Below are positions 5,201 through 5,983 of a DNA stretch of 5,983 bases, one piece after another. Each line of letters starts with the position of its first letter. The stretch's first letter is position 1. The DNA comes from Actinomycetota bacterium (GTDB taxonomy: Bacteria; Actinomycetota; Actinomycetes; Actinomycetales; Actinomycetaceae), in contig JAHYYD010000140.1 in assembly GCA_019425105.1 (NCBI GenBank), forward strand, positions 1-5,983, in the 5' to 3' direction. Below the pieces are notes generated by a model, which was not told the DNA's origin, did not search any database, and was given only the letters and a program-made list of their open reading frames with translations. The position numbers were made by a program, and so were the translations under genes.

Positions 5201-5983
5201 TCAAGAAGACCGCGCAGATCCGCCTCGCTGAGGCGGGCACCAGTTCCCGTCCCGTTCATCACCGAGGAAATCAGCTGGCGTTTGCGGTCCTGAAGCTCCA
5301 CGACCTTCGCTTCAATCGTGTCCGTGGCAACCATGCGATAGACGTTCACTTTCTTCGTCTGGCCGATGCGGTGCGCGCGATCAATCGCCTGTTCCTCGGC
5401 GGCTGGGTTCCACCACGGATCCATGACGTACACATAGTCGGCTTCGGTGAGGGTCAGCCCCGAGCCGCCAGCCTTGAGTGAGATCAGGAAGACCTGGGCG
5501 CGCCCCGAGCGGAACTGCTCGATGACCTCAGCGCGACCACGCGTCGATCCATCAAGCTGTACGACGGAGATTCCACGACGCTCCAGCACGTGGCGAATAC
5601 GTTCCAGGAATGAGGTGAACTGGCTAAACACGAGCGCCTGATGGCCCAACGGCACGATCTCGTCCAGGCGATCAGCCAGGTATTCAATTTTCGCCGAGCC
5701 AACGTGCGCGTACGAGGACTCAACGAGGGCCGGGTCGAGCGCAAGCTGGCGCAGCCTCGTGATCGACGCCAACACGCTCATCCTGTTCGCATCCACATCG
5801 CGCAAGAGATCGAGGATCCGCGCGCGCTCGCGGGCCAGGTATTGGTCGTAGATATGACGGTGTTCCTTACCCAGGTCAACGCGCACGATGTCAACGATCT
5901 TGTCGGGCAGATCGGGTGCAACTTCCTCCTTCGTACGGCGTAGAACAAAGGGGGAAACATAGGCCGTCAAACGCGCGAGCAGT
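5197..5983 (-). CDS. SNF2-family DNA-dependent ATPase/helicase, C-terminal part (runs off window)
   Basis: Only the last 261 residues are present; the gene begins beyond the right edge. The open frame is continuous to the last full codon (5982-5980), so the TTG at 5970 is an internal leucine codon (ARLTAYVSPF), not a start. The visible part carries the SNF2 linker signature PFVLRRTKEEV...LPDK (residues 11-28). The helicase C-terminal lobe follows, with LVFSQFTSFL (about 117-126), LDGST (143-147), motif V SLKAGGSGLTLT (168-179) and motif VI QAIDRAHRIGQ (198-208), which includes the expected arginines R202 and R205. Such proteins (HepA/RapA-like, COG0553) use ATP to translocate on duplex DNA and remodel DNA-protein or transcription complexes. 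The Walker A and DEAH motifs and any N-terminal zinc finger would lie outside the window. It ends at LLD and TAA, with four bases shared with the convergent dehydrogenase stop. Confidence 0.93.
   Translation of the reverse strand, partial: LLARLTAYVSPFVLRRTKEEVAPDLPDKIVDIVRVDLGKEHRHIYDQYLARERARILDLLRDVDANRMSVLASITRLRQLALDPALVESSYAHVGSAKIEYLADRLDEIVPLGHQALVFSQFTSFLERIRHVLERRGISVVQLDGSTRGRAEVIEQFRSGRAQVFLISLKAGGSGLTLTEADYVYVMDPWWNPAAEEQAIDRAHRIGQTKKVNVYRMVATDTIEAKVVELQDRKRQLISSVMNGTGTGARLSEADLRGLLD

Noticed and set aside
5968..5970. TTG as the start codon of the SNF2 gene.
   Set aside because: The frame stays open to the window edge, with residues (LLARLTAYVSPFVLRRTK) that match the middle of SNF2 proteins. 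The gene is cut by the window, not short.

Overview
The window looks like chromosomal DNA from a high-GC Gram-positive bacterium (Actinobacteria). The evidence is the GC-rich coding sequence, GTG starts, an actinobacterial/Gram-positive type SOS box, promoters placed so that transcripts would be leaderless, and an actinobacterial-style DnaE2. A member of the Actinomycetaceae is a guess, not something the sequence proves.

Layout: four genes alternate strand, so none forms an operon with another inside the window. (1) Plus strand, 61-741: a HAD-superfamily phosphatase of the phosphoglycolate phosphatase type. (2) Minus strand, 4022-738: an intact error-prone DNA polymerase DnaE2 (ImuC), 1094 aa, the centrepiece of the window. 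(3) Plus strand, 4136-5200: a zinc-dependent medium-chain dehydrogenase (sorbitol/threonine dehydrogenase-like). (4) Minus strand, from beyond the right edge to 5197: the C-terminal helicase half of a SNF2-family ATPase. Both convergent pairs (1/2 and 3/4) overlap by exactly four bases at their stop codons. The only true intergenic stretch is the 113-bp divergent region 4023-4135.

The most informative regulatory signal is in that divergent region. A perfect LexA (SOS) box, TCGAAC-AGGT-GTTCGA at 4035-4050, lies between a candidate -35 and a good -10 (TATGAT) for dnaE2. That -10 would start transcription at or very near the GTG start codon. The polymerase is therefore very probably DNA-damage-induced and made from a leaderless mRNA. 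The same intergenic region holds a separate 14-bp perfect palindrome (ATACGCATGCGTAT), which is a candidate operator for an unidentified regulator, perhaps of the dehydrogenase.

Functionally, dnaE2 (translesion synthesis/SOS mutagenesis) and the SNF2 ATPase both act on DNA, while the HAD phosphatase and the dehydrogenase are metabolic. Nothing in the sequence ties the four together. No imuA or imuB partner gene is present in the window. There are no tRNA or rRNA genes, mobile elements or CRISPR arrays. I do not see a wholly new system. The unusual points are the SOS promoter architecture, the degenerate PHP metal site of DnaE2, the unexplained palindrome and the overlapping convergent gene ends.
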